DNA of 6,697 nt from JBGTKH01 sp041744735 (GTDB lineage: Bacteria; Planctomycetota; Planctomycetia; Pirellulales; Pirellulaceae): contig JBGTKH010000152.1 in assembly GCA_041744735.1 (NCBI GenBank), positions 1-6,697 of the forward strand, written 5' to 3'. Of this stretch, positions 1-5,507 are shown in pieces. The notes beneath the pieces were generated by a model. That model had not been told where the DNA came from and did no database searches. It saw only the letters and a list, made by a program, of their open reading frames with translations. Numbering within the stretch: the stretch's first letter is position 1; every line of letters begins with the position of its first letter. A program made the position numbers and the translations under genes.

Positions 1-94
1 GACCAATGACCAATGACCAATGACCAATGACCAATGACCAATGACCAATGACCAATGACCAATGACCAATGACCAATGACCAATGACCAATGAC
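1..94. repeat. Heptanucleotide tandem array, (GACCAAT)x13 plus GAC
   Basis: There are thirteen perfect head-to-tail copies of GACCAAT followed by a partial GAC. The array begins at the first base of the window, so its full length is unknown. Every unit contains an ATG (positions 6, 13, 20 and so on to 90), and the one at 83 is the start codon of the downstream carbonic anhydrase gene. No substitutions are seen between copies, which suggests recent or ongoing slippage. The array lies in the 5' leader of that gene. The 7-bp unit recalls the short tandem heptamer repeats known from cyanobacteria, but I cannot assign it to a named family. Confidence 0.98.
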
Positions 95-595
95 ATTTCC
101 TTCCGACCCGAACTCATCGATCCAACCGCGTTCATGGCGGCGGGGGCGGTGGTGTTGGGCAATGTAACGATTGGAGCGGAATCGAGCGTCTGGTTCAATG
201 CCGTGATCCGCGGTGACACCGAGGCGATACGGATCGGCCGGCAGAGCAACGTGCAAGACTTGTGCATGCTGCACGCCGACGAAGGTTTGCCCTGCGTGAT
301 CGGCGACCGCGTGACGCTGGGCCATGCGGCGATCGTACACGGGGCGACGATCGAGGACGACGTGCTGATCGGCATGCGGGCCGTCGTGCTGAACGGCACC
401 CGTATCGGCTCGGGCAGCATCATCGGCGTGGGCGCAGTGGTCACCGAAGGGGTCGAGATTCCTCCCAACTCGATCGTCGTGGGTATGCCCGGCAAAGTCA
501 AACGCCCCGCCGAGCCCCGCGACTTCGAACGCATCCGTCACGCCGCCGAACATTACGTCGAAGCGGCGAAGCGCTTCGCGCGCGAGCGACAATAG
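83..595 (+). CDS. Gamma-class carbonic anhydrase family protein (left-handed beta-helix hexapeptide repeat)
   Basis: A 170-residue protein, full length for the compact CamH/YrdA-like branch of gamma carbonic anhydrases, which bind a metal between subunits of a trimer; the best known activity is reversible CO2 hydration. Hexapeptide-repeat turns (GAVVLG, NVTIGA, VRIG-type) run from about residue 20 to 135, followed by a C-terminal helix (145-168) typical of the family. The three metal-ligand histidines are visible: H64 (in CMLHAD), H81 and H86 (in LGHAAIVHG). The conserved RGD (R43-D45) and VQD (Q58) are also present. The acidic proton-shuttle loop of archaeal Cam is absent. The start is fixed: the codon just upstream region has an in-frame TGA at 77-79, and the only later ATG (codon 18) would cut the first coil. 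The first four residues (MTND) are encoded by the heptamer array. There is no Shine-Dalgarno sequence. The family is clear; actual anhydrase activity is not proven, as many homologues are inactive or have unknown roles. Confidence 0.93.
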   Translation: MTNDISFRPELIDPTAFMAAGAVVLGNVTIGAESSVWFNAVIRGDTEAIRIGRQSNVQDLCMLHADEGLPCVIGDRVTLGHAAIVHGATIEDDVLIGMRAVVLNGTRIGSGSIIGVGAVVTEGVEIPPNSIVVGMPGKVKRPAEPRDFERIRHAAEHYVEAAKRFARERQ

Positions 596-627
596 GCGGC
601 AGCGCGAGATTAGAAGTTGCGACCTTT

Positions 628-694
628 GTAGCTTGGGTCCATTGACCCGAGCGCTTCGCGGTTGTTCTTGCTCGGGTCAATGGACCCGAGCTAC
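628..694. repeat. Palindromic element with 25-bp arms, GTAGC...GCTAC ends
   Basis: Arms 628-652 and 670-694 are inverted copies matching at 24 of 25 positions around a 17-bp loop; the core of each arm is GGGTC(C/A)ATTGACCC-like. The element starts GTAGC and ends GCTAC. Flanking bases are GACCTTT on the left (621-627) and GACTTTT on the right (695-701), a 6/7 direct repeat that may be a worn target-site duplication. It lies 32 bp after the carbonic anhydrase stop, and on the + strand the stem is followed by CTTTT shortly after, so it may also terminate that transcript. Confidence 0.85.
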
Positions 695-759
695 GACTTT
701 TCCATAGGAAGATGACTAGCCGCGGATTCCCTCGCTGTCGCTTTCTGATGTTGCGCTAG

Positions 760-848
760 CATCAATTTGTAGCCGAATTCGCCAGAATTTGGTTTTCGAG
801 TTCAACACAAGACCGTCCAAATTCTGGCGAATTCGGCTACCATCAATT
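760..848. mobile_element. Probable MITE-like palindrome with 8-bp flanking direct repeat
   Basis: Perfect 24-bp inverted arms (769-792 and 817-840) surround a 24-bp loop. The ends are GTAGCC and GGCTAC, and each arm holds GAATTCGCCAGAATT. The exact octamer CATCAATT lies on both sides (760-767 and 841-848), abutting the right end and one base from the left end, which is what a target-site duplication looks like. No transposase is encoded, so if mobile it must be moved in trans. It lies in the gap between two convergent genes and could also act as a terminator hairpin, although no T-run follows the stem on either strand. Confidence 0.7.
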
Positions 849-906
849 GAAACGCGCAACTTCAAAACTGGCGCTTCGGGCTAGTGTGGTTAGTGGCGAT
901 CTTTGT

Positions 907-2268
907 CTAGCGGTCAAGGCTGGTGGAGACGCTCAGATGGCCGTAGAGCGTTTCGGTGCCGCGGAGGATGAAGAACTTCACGGGCTGGAGCTGCTGGAAG
1001 TCGGGGCGGTTCAGAATGTAGGCCACGTTGTCCATCGAGATCGTTTCCCAGATGTGCATGCCCACCAGCACGTCGCCGCGGCGGATGCCTTGTCGGGCGG
1101 CGGGGCCATCGGTGCGCACGGCGCTCACGTTCAACCCGCCGCGATACCGCGAGTTGTAGGATGAGAAGTCGTCGTGCGGAATCGGTTCGAGCTTCATGCC
1201 CAGCAGATCCCACGTGCGGTCCACGACCGTGGGCTGCGAGACGGTCAAGTTCGACATCGCCAGGTTCAACGTCAAGGGCTGGCCGCCGCGGGTGACCGAG
1301 ATGGCAACCTCTTCGCCTGCTTTGCGGCCGAGCAGGGCCCGCTCGAAATCCAGCGCCCGATCGACGCGCGTCTCTTCCACGGCCGTGATCACGTCGCCAG
1401 CTTGCAGGCCGCTGGTTTCGCCCGGGCTGTTTTTGCGCACCGAGGCGACGACAAACTGCGGTGTGTTGTTCACCCGCGACGAGGTGCCGGCCACGCCGTG
1501 GGCGAGCCGCTCCAGCCGCTCGACGCTCATCAGCCGCCCGGCCACCTCCATCACTTCATCGACGGGGATCGCGAACCCGATGCCTTGGGCGCCGACGCGG
1601 ACGGCCACGTTCACACCGATCATCTCGCCGTCGATGTTCAGCAGCGGCCCGCCCGAATTGCCGGGATTGATGCTGGCATCGGTCTGAATCAGACTGTCGT
1701 AGCTTTGCTCGTCGCTCACTTGCACCGCACGATTCAAAGCACTGATGATGCCCCGCGTGACTGTGTGCGAATAACCGTACGCATTGCCGATCGCGATCAC
1801 CGGCTCGCCGAGCATCAAATCGGACGACGTGCCGATGCGGATCACCGGCATCAGCCGGTCGACCGCGAGTTTGATCACGGCCAGATCGGTTTTCTGATCG
1901 TGAGCCACCAACTGGGCCAGCACCGTTTGATTGTCGGCCAGCGTGACCTGAATGCGGCTCACGCCTTCGACCACGTGGTAGTTGGTGACGACGTAGCCGC
2001 GCGGGTCGATCACCACGCCGGTGCCCATGCCGTTCACTTGGCGGAAGTGGTCGGCGCTGCGCGGCTCTTCGTCTCGCACGGTTTTGCGGCCGTGAATATT
2101 GACCACGGCGTCGCGAGTTTCTTCCACGGCGCGCACGATCGCGGTGCGCCGCAATTCGGAAGCTCGCGCTGGGGCGGAAAGACAGATGCCGGTCAAACCC
2201 GCCCAAGCCAGCGTGACGCCAACCAGCCAACGGGTACATACTCGGGGTGTTGCGGATTGCTCAGGCAT
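907..2268 (-). CDS. htrA: HtrA/Deg-type periplasmic serine protease with two PDZ domains
   Basis: A 453-residue S1C-family protease for envelope protein quality control. A basic N-terminus (R9, R13) and hydrophobic stretch (about 15-31) end in A-R-A before S37, a good signal-peptidase I site. The trypsin-like domain spans about 40-245 with the full catalytic triad: H98 (TNYHVVEG), D128 (KTDLAVIK) and S205 in NPGNSGGPLL. Oxyanion and strand motifs such as GxGxVID (near 83-88) and GIGFAIP (229-235) are intact, so it should be active. PDZ1 is about 270-340 (SPGETSGLQAGDVI). PDZ2 is about 355-445 (GPAARQGIRRGDVLVGM), with a distinctive segment WETISMDNVAYIL. The loop after strand 1 is short, unlike E. 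coli DegP. The length and two PDZ domains fit DegP/DegQ-like members. The symbol is used at family level; orthology to a particular HtrA paralogue is not shown. It is transcribed on its own, 479 bp after the preceding minus-strand lipoprotein gene. No Shine-Dalgarno sequence is visible before the ATG. Confidence 0.95.
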   Translation of the reverse strand: MPEQSATPRVCTRWLVGVTLAWAGLTGICLSAPARASELRRTAIVRAVEETRDAVVNIHGRKTVRDEEPRSADHFRQVNGMGTGVVIDPRGYVVTNYHVVEGVSRIQVTLADNQTVLAQLVAHDQKTDLAVIKLAVDRLMPVIRIGTSSDLMLGEPVIAIGNAYGYSHTVTRGIISALNRAVQVSDEQSYDSLIQTDASINPGNSGGPLLNIDGEMIGVNVAVRVGAQGIGFAIPVDEVMEVAGRLMSVERLERLAHGVAGTSSRVNNTPQFVVASVRKNSPGETSGLQAGDVITAVEETRVDRALDFERALLGRKAGEEVAISVTRGGQPLTLNLAMSNLTVSQPTVVDRTWDLLGMKLEPIPHDDFSSYNSRYRGGLNVSAVRTDGPAARQGIRRGDVLVGMHIWETISMDNVAYILNRPDFQQLQPVKFFILRGTETLYGHLSVSTSLDR

Positions 2269-2553
2269 GGATGGCGGATCGAGGTAGGTCGGCGGAGCTT
2301 AGTTAGAACGCTCGAAGTCCAGCGGCGGGGCGTGACTCGTAGTGCCTGCTGCCGTTAGGTCTGGAGTCTAGATCGGCCCTAAGCTGTGATGCCCTTAACG
2401 AAGGAAGCGGTTCGCCATATAACCCACCTAGGTTGCCAGTGGCGACTTGCAGCGCAGCGTCCGCTCGTGACGGTTGGTCCGCTCAGGTAAAGATTTCCGG
2501 CTGCGAAGAGATGACCGGCCAAGCGCGGTCAGGTGCGACTGATTCCGTCGGTA

Positions 2554-2575
2554 GGATGGGCACATTTGCCCGTCC
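2554..2575. repeat. Small hairpin, 9-bp stem
   Basis: GGATGGGCA (2554-2562) pairs with TGCCCGTCC (2567-2575) across a CATT loop, with one G-T wobble. It is preceded by TA and followed by GATC. It sits 14 bp from the next hairpin and is probably a dispersed intergenic repeat rather than a gene-specific signal; that is recalled style, not something this window proves. Confidence 0.65.
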
Positions 2576-2589
2576 GATCAATGTCGTGG

Positions 2590-2609
2590 CCGAAGTTGTG
2601 AAACTTCGG
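2590..2609. repeat. Short hairpin related to the 6491-6561 palindrome
   Basis: CCGAAGTT (2590-2597) and AACTTCGG (2602-2609) form a perfect 8-bp stem with a GTGA loop, followed by AATTCT. The same order, CCGAAGT-GTGA-TTCGG then AATTCT, occurs in the left arm and loop of the palindrome at 6491-6561. This copy therefore looks like a half element that has lost its right arm. Confidence 0.65.
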
Positions 2610-2659
2610 AATTCTCATAAGACGTCCCTCCGCCTTGCGCCAGCCTGGATGACGAAAAG

Positions 2660-2726
2660 TCGTTTAACGGCAAGCCGCAGGCGACGGCGTAGCACCCACC
2701 GTCGCCTGCGGCTTGCCGTTAAACGA
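2660..2726. repeat. Perfect 28-bp palindrome downstream of the lipoprotein gene
   Basis: Arms 2660-2687 and 2699-2726 are exact inverted copies (core AAGCCGCAGGCGACGG) around an 11-bp loop. A further CGAAAA/TTTTCG pair lies just outside. On the minus strand the stem begins 21 bp after the lipoprotein stop codon and is followed by CTTTTC, so it can serve as an intrinsic-type terminator for that gene. The absence of any mismatch suggests recent arrival or conversion between arms. I see no clear flanking direct repeat. Confidence 0.9.
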
Positions 2727-2747
2727 TTCATTTTCGGAGCAACTCCG

Positions 2748-3044
2748 CTACGAGTCGTCCGTTGGCGGAGGTACGAGGCGTGACGGGATCTCTTCCGGTA
2801 CAGGTTCCGGCTGAGGGATTGGTGGAGAGTGCGATTCCGGCTCAAGCATTGGCTCGAACACATTTCGCGTCGGAACCGGATGAAAGCGCGGTCGTGGCGG
2901 ATATGCAGATGCCGCGCGACGATACGAGATGCCATCGCCACCCACGCGTAGTCCGCGGCAACCGGGCACGCACTGACAGCCGGTCAACGCTATGGACCCG
3001 CAGACAATCAAGGCCGTCGCAATTGTTTTCGCGGATTTGACCAT
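2748..3044 (-). CDS. Small proline-rich lipoprotein, function unknown
   Basis: A 98-residue protein. The N-terminus is basic (K3, K6), then hydrophobic (T7-L20), and ends in the lipobox L20-T-G-C23, so C23 should be lipidated and the protein anchored in a membrane facing the periplasm. Further cysteines at C25 and C29 follow at once. The mature chain has no folded-domain signature. From about residue 49 to the end it is rich in Pro and Glu (for example PPRPRFHP and PQPEPVPEE), so it is probably an extended, disordered tether. It lies 150 bp after the MocA-like gene on the same strand, with a double hairpin in between, and ends 21 bp before a perfect palindrome. A weak purine stretch (AGAG) sits just before the ATG. 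No homologue is recognised; the lipobox makes a real gene likely. Confidence 0.72.
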   Translation of the reverse strand: MVKSAKTIATALIVCGSIALTGCQCVPGCRGLRVGGDGISYRRAASAYPPRPRFHPVPTRNVFEPMLEPESHSPPIPQPEPVPEEIPSRLVPPPTDDS

Positions 3045-3053
3045 TTTGCTCTG

Positions 3054-3119
3054 TGTACGACGGCTCTCCGAAGCCGTCGGCTTGCGCGGCGCGCGACGGC
3101 CTCGCAGGGCCGTCGTACA
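3054..3119. repeat. Double-hairpin palindrome between the MocA-like and lipoprotein genes
   Basis: Two hairpins with 8-bp stems and 6-nt loops (3058-3079 and 3094-3115) share the stem CGACGGC(T/C)/(A/G)GCCGTCG. The outermost 11 bp (3054-3064 and 3109-3119, TGTACGACGGC and its complement) can alternatively pair with each other, giving a cruciform-like alternative fold. The heptamer CATTTTG occurs at 3042-3048 and 3118-3124, but it overlaps the right end and is offset from the left, so it is a weak candidate for a target duplication. The element lies 10 bp upstream of the lipoprotein ATG and may end transcription coming from the upstream gene. Confidence 0.8.
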
Positions 3120-3194
3120 TTTTGAATCGAAGATACCCCGATATTCTCATCGACCGGCAAAACCTGCAGCTTTGAAGGAATCGGCAGATTCTGA

Positions 3195-4424
3195 CTACTT
3201 TGCCGAGACCGTCTGATCCGAATCTTCGGCGTCTTTTGCGTTCGCAGGCGAGCTAGCAGGAAAGACAAGCTGAAAGAGCTGCAATAACAAAAAGATCGCG
3301 AAGGGTGCGGCCAAATAGAGCGGCCACAACCGCCAGAGAATGTGTCGCCGAAAGGGTAATTGCAAACCCTCGACCATGGCGACCGACAGCAGCACAACGC
3401 ACGCCAGCAGCAACAAACCACAGCCGCCGACGGCCATCATGCCTTTGAACGTTTGCTGCTCGGAGTGCTGTTCCTCGTAAAGTTGAATCGTGCGGCTGCG
3501 ATGTAAACTCTGCTCGACGGCCGAAACAATTTCGCAGTCGCGACAGGCGCTGGGCCAGTTCCACGCTGGTTGATAACCTTCCAGCGATTGCTCAAGCAAA
3601 TCCAACGCGACTTCAGTACCGTTCCAATCGTCGAAGGAGATTGACTCGCGGCTTTGGCTGGCGATCTCCAGCGTCCACGGTTGCTCGCCTGCGGGCATCT
3701 TCAATGTCGCGCGGCCGCGCGCACCGATCAAGACAATTCGGCCCAACGGCTGTTCATCGACAGGACCGACCGACCATCGCGCCATGGCTCCGGACGGCCC
3801 GGACATGTGCACGCTCAGATTGGCAAGCGACGGCTGATCCACCGACGCGCCCATCGCGCTCACCTTGTCGATCTCTCCGACGACGGCGCGAATCAGAGAA
3901 ACGTCGCACGCAAGTTGCGCGAGCACTTCGGCGCGGCCACGCTGCAACGTCGAACGCTCGAAGACGAGTTGCTCGACGGGACCGATTTCCGCTGGCGAGG
4001 TTTCGTTCAATGGTCCACCAGCGAGTTCCGCCAATTTGATAAGTGCCGGATGCAGTCGGCCGGCGAAATACGGCAGCAGCAGGCTGCCCGTGTCGCGCTG
4101 AATCATGTCCAGTTCATAACCGACGATCGCTTCACACGCTGGATGCACCAGCAGCAGCGGCACACCGGCCTTGACCAGATTTCGCAGTTGGTCCGCGCGC
4201 AACTCGTCGGCCGGACGACTGGCCACGATCACAGCGTCGGCAATCGTGCCCAGCAGCAGCGATTCCCATTGGTCGTTCCAGCGAGCCAGCGGCGCGATTT
4301 GCCGCAGTTCGCTGTTCGGCTCGCCCGCGTCGTACACGGCGACCACCTGATGACGCCGGCCGAGCATCGCGGCTTCCGCCAGAGCCAGCACGTCGGCGTC
4401 GATTCCCAGCAGAGCAAGTTTCAT
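3195..4424 (-). CDS. Gfo/Idh/MocA-like protein with degenerate motifs and C-terminal membrane anchor
   Basis: A 409-residue protein. Residues 1-125 look like the Rossmann half of Gfo/Idh/MocA oxidoreductases: strand MKLALLGID, an acidic residue ending strand 2 (VVAVYDA, D32), then ADAVIVAS (62-69) and VPLLLVHP (88-95). Residues 145-315 fit the C-terminal alpha/beta half, ending in the family-like helix AVEQSLHRSRTIQL. Two key motifs are altered: the usual GxGxxG reads GIDADV, and the EKP motif after strand 5 is replaced by HPAC (94-97). Two membrane segments follow, about 328-353 and 367-388, which ordinary family members lack, then a short charged tail. The bulk is thus probably tethered to the cytoplasmic membrane; no signal peptide is seen, so it most likely faces the cytoplasm. 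It begins 11 bp after the reductase stop, so the two are probably co-transcribed and coupled. Substrate unknown; it may be a non-catalytic or binding protein. Confidence 0.85.
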   Translation of the reverse strand: MKLALLGIDADVLALAEAAMLGRRHQVVAVYDAGEPNSELRQIAPLARWNDQWESLLLGTIADAVIVASRPADELRADQLRNLVKAGVPLLLVHPACEAIVGYELDMIQRDTGSLLLPYFAGRLHPALIKLAELAGGPLNETSPAEIGPVEQLVFERSTLQRGRAEVLAQLACDVSLIRAVVGEIDKVSAMGASVDQPSLANLSVHMSGPSGAMARWSVGPVDEQPLGRIVLIGARGRATLKMPAGEQPWTLEIASQSRESISFDDWNGTEVALDLLEQSLEGYQPAWNWPSACRDCEIVSAVEQSLHRSRTIQLYEEQHSEQQTFKGMMAVGGCGLLLLACVVLLSVAMVEGLQLPFRRHILWRLWPLYLAAPFAIFLLLQLFQLVFPASSPANAKDAEDSDQTVSAK

Positions 4425-4435
4425 GAGCAGCCCGA

Positions 4436-5212
4436 TTACAGCCGGCGAATGTGGAAACCGCCGTCCACGTTGATGCGGTCGCCGGTGCTGAATGGAAATG
4501 CGTCCGAGACGAGTGCGGCCACGGCGCGGGCCACGTCTTCAGGCTGTCCCCAGCGGCGGATCGGCGTCAGGCCGTCGGCGATCAGCTTATCATATTTCTC
4601 TTGCACCGGCGCGGTCATGTCGCTGGCGATTACGCCGGGACAAATCTCGTAAACGCGAATCTGCTCGCCCGCTAACCGATCGGCCAGCAGCCACGTCATC
4701 ATCTGCATCGCCGCCTTGGCCATGCAATAATCGGCGCGGTTGGTCGACACGGCATACGCGGAGATCGACGATACGTTGATGATCAGGCCGCGCGAGATCG
4801 CATTGCGGCCGATCAGTTCGATCATGCGGCGAGCCGCAAGCTGTGACAGGAAGAACGGCCCCTTAAGATTCGTGTCGAACACGATGTCCCAGCTTTCTTC
4901 GGTCGCCTCCAGCAGATCCTTCCGCCCTTGCGACGTGATGCCGGCGTTGTTGACCAGCACATCCAAACGGCCGAATTCGTCCAGCGTGCGATCGATCAGC
5001 TTTTGACGGTCCGCCGGCACGCCAACGCTGCCGCCCACCGCAATCGCTCGGCCGCCCGCCTGCTTGATTTCCTCAACGACTTCCTCGGCCGCATCCGCGC
5101 GGCTGACGTAATTGACCACCACCGCATGCCGCGCGCGAGCCAACTCGACCGCAATCGCGCGGCCAATTCCGCGGGAAGAGCCCGTCACCAATGCAACCGG
5201 ATCGTTGGACAT
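4436..5212 (-). CDS. Short-chain dehydrogenase/reductase (classical SDR, 3-oxoacyl-ACP reductase-like)
   Basis: A 258-residue NAD(P)(H)-dependent oxidoreductase with every hallmark of a classical SDR: TGSSRGIG (10-17) for cofactor binding, NNAG (88-91), N115 in TNLKG, catalytic S149, Y162 and K166 (YCMAK), and the PG motif at 192-193. It ends in the usual DGG (250-252). R15 and the NYVSR stretch (34-38) at the end of strand 2 favour NADPH. The overall form resembles FabG, but SDR substrates cannot be read from motifs, so no symbol is given. The start is the ATG at 5210-5212, giving MSNDPVALVTG. A longer frame from a GTG at 5374 would add 54 residues translated from the tandem repeat and is rejected. 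It is followed after 11 bp by the MocA-like gene, suggesting an operon. No Shine-Dalgarno sequence precedes the ATG; a possible promoter lies just upstream. Confidence 0.95.
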   Translation of the reverse strand: MSNDPVALVTGSSRGIGRAIAVELARARHAVVVNYVSRADAAEEVVEEIKQAGGRAIAVGGSVGVPADRQKLIDRTLDEFGRLDVLVNNAGITSQGRKDLLEATEESWDIVFDTNLKGPFFLSQLAARRMIELIGRNAISRGLIINVSSISAYAVSTNRADYCMAKAAMQMMTWLLADRLAGEQIRVYEICPGVIASDMTAPVQEKYDKLIADGLTPIRRWGQPEDVARAVAALVSDAFPFSTGDRINVDGGFHIRRL

Positions 5213-5221
5213 GGTAGACGT

Positions 5222-5251
5222 AGCGTAGTAAAGAGAGCGCGAGGGTGTCAA
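5222..5251 (-). promoter_or_regulatory. Possible sigma70-type promoter of the SDR/MocA-like operon
   Basis: On the minus strand an exact TTGACA (5246-5251) is followed after 18 bp by TACGCT (5222-5227), which matches TATAAT at only three positions. Transcription would begin around 5214-5216, almost at the ATG (5212), making the message nearly leaderless; this agrees with the absence of a Shine-Dalgarno sequence. The weak -10 keeps confidence low. Confidence 0.3.
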
Positions 5252-5282
5252 CGACCGCAAAGTCGTCTCTGCGAATTGAAAA

Positions 5283-5506
5283 GAAGCCCCCGGCGAAAGC
5301 CGGCGGGAGAAGTCACTTCCATCGCCTAGGTTGGAGGAGTGACGCTCCCACCGGCTTTCGCCGGGGGCTTCCACGTGATTGCGACGTCGCGGCTAGGTTG
5401 GACGAGTGACGCTCCCACCGGCTTTTGCCGGGGGCTTCCATGTGATTGCGACGTCGCGGCTAAGTTTGATGAGTGACGCTCCCACCGGCTATTGCCGGGG
5501 GCTTCC
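5283..5506. repeat. 67-bp tandem direct repeats (2.7 copies) with an inverted copy
   Basis: Direct copies lie at 5326-5392, 5393-5459 and 5460-5506 (the last is partial, 47 bp). Copies 1 and 2 differ at 3 of 67 positions; copy 3 differs from copy 2 at 4 of 47. An inverted copy of the core lies at 5283-5309 and matches copy 1 (5345-5371) at 26 of 27 positions, forming a long hairpin. Each copy holds the small stem CCGGC-N4-GCCGG; the stem never changes while the loop reads TTTC, TTTT and TATT. The full units also hold the palindrome GCGACGTCGC. The array ends one base before the stop codon of the secreted-protein gene and probably ends its transcript. Confidence 0.95.
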
Positions 5507-5507
5507 G

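Larger units (their letters stand above)
598..906. other. Convergent intergenic region without a gene
   Basis: This 309-bp gap separates the ends of the carbonic anhydrase gene (+) and the HtrA gene (minus). It is largely made of the two palindromic elements described separately. The open frames crossing it are short, lack family resemblance and translate the palindromes, so I see no gene here. Confidence 0.8.
2269..2747. other. Intergenic region upstream of the HtrA gene, with palindromes but no gene
   Basis: This 479-bp stretch must hold the HtrA promoter (minus strand), but I find no convincing -35/-10 pair. Bases 2269-2550 show no repeat or gene that I can support. The distal part (2554-2726) holds three separate inverted repeats, listed individually. 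Open frames on either strand are short and composed partly of repeat sequence. Confidence 0.75.
5213..5507. other. Intergenic region between the secreted-protein and SDR genes
   Basis: This 295-bp gap consists of a 70-bp SDR-proximal part with the possible promoter and the 67-bp repeat cluster. Frames through it translate the repeat (for example the recurring RWERHSS on the minus strand), so no gene is called. Confidence 0.8.

Noticed and set aside
1..94. Coding tandem-repeat peptide
   Set aside because: The 7-bp period meets TGA after five codons from every ATG up to position 76, so no long repeat peptide is encoded.
1174..2358. 394-codon open frame on the + strand
   Set aside because: It lies antisense to the HtrA gene, whose triad and PDZ motifs are clear. 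Its product is rich in His, Arg and Asp with no motif, as expected of a shadow frame.
2433..2941. Small frames on both strands around the palindrome
   Set aside because: They translate the arms of the inverted repeat (the same Arg-rich peptide on both strands), which marks them as non-coding.
3654..4652. 332-codon open frame on the + strand
   Set aside because: It is antisense to the MocA-like gene and runs into the antisense of the SDR gene; low-complexity Arg/His/Gln-rich composition and no family resemblance.
5213..5374. N-terminal extension of the SDR from a GTG
   Set aside because: The extra 54 residues translate repeat DNA, and the SDR fold begins normally at MSNDPVALVTG.
5326..5506. 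CRISPR array
   Set aside because: The units are directly adjacent 67-bp copies with no unique spacers, and there are no cas genes.
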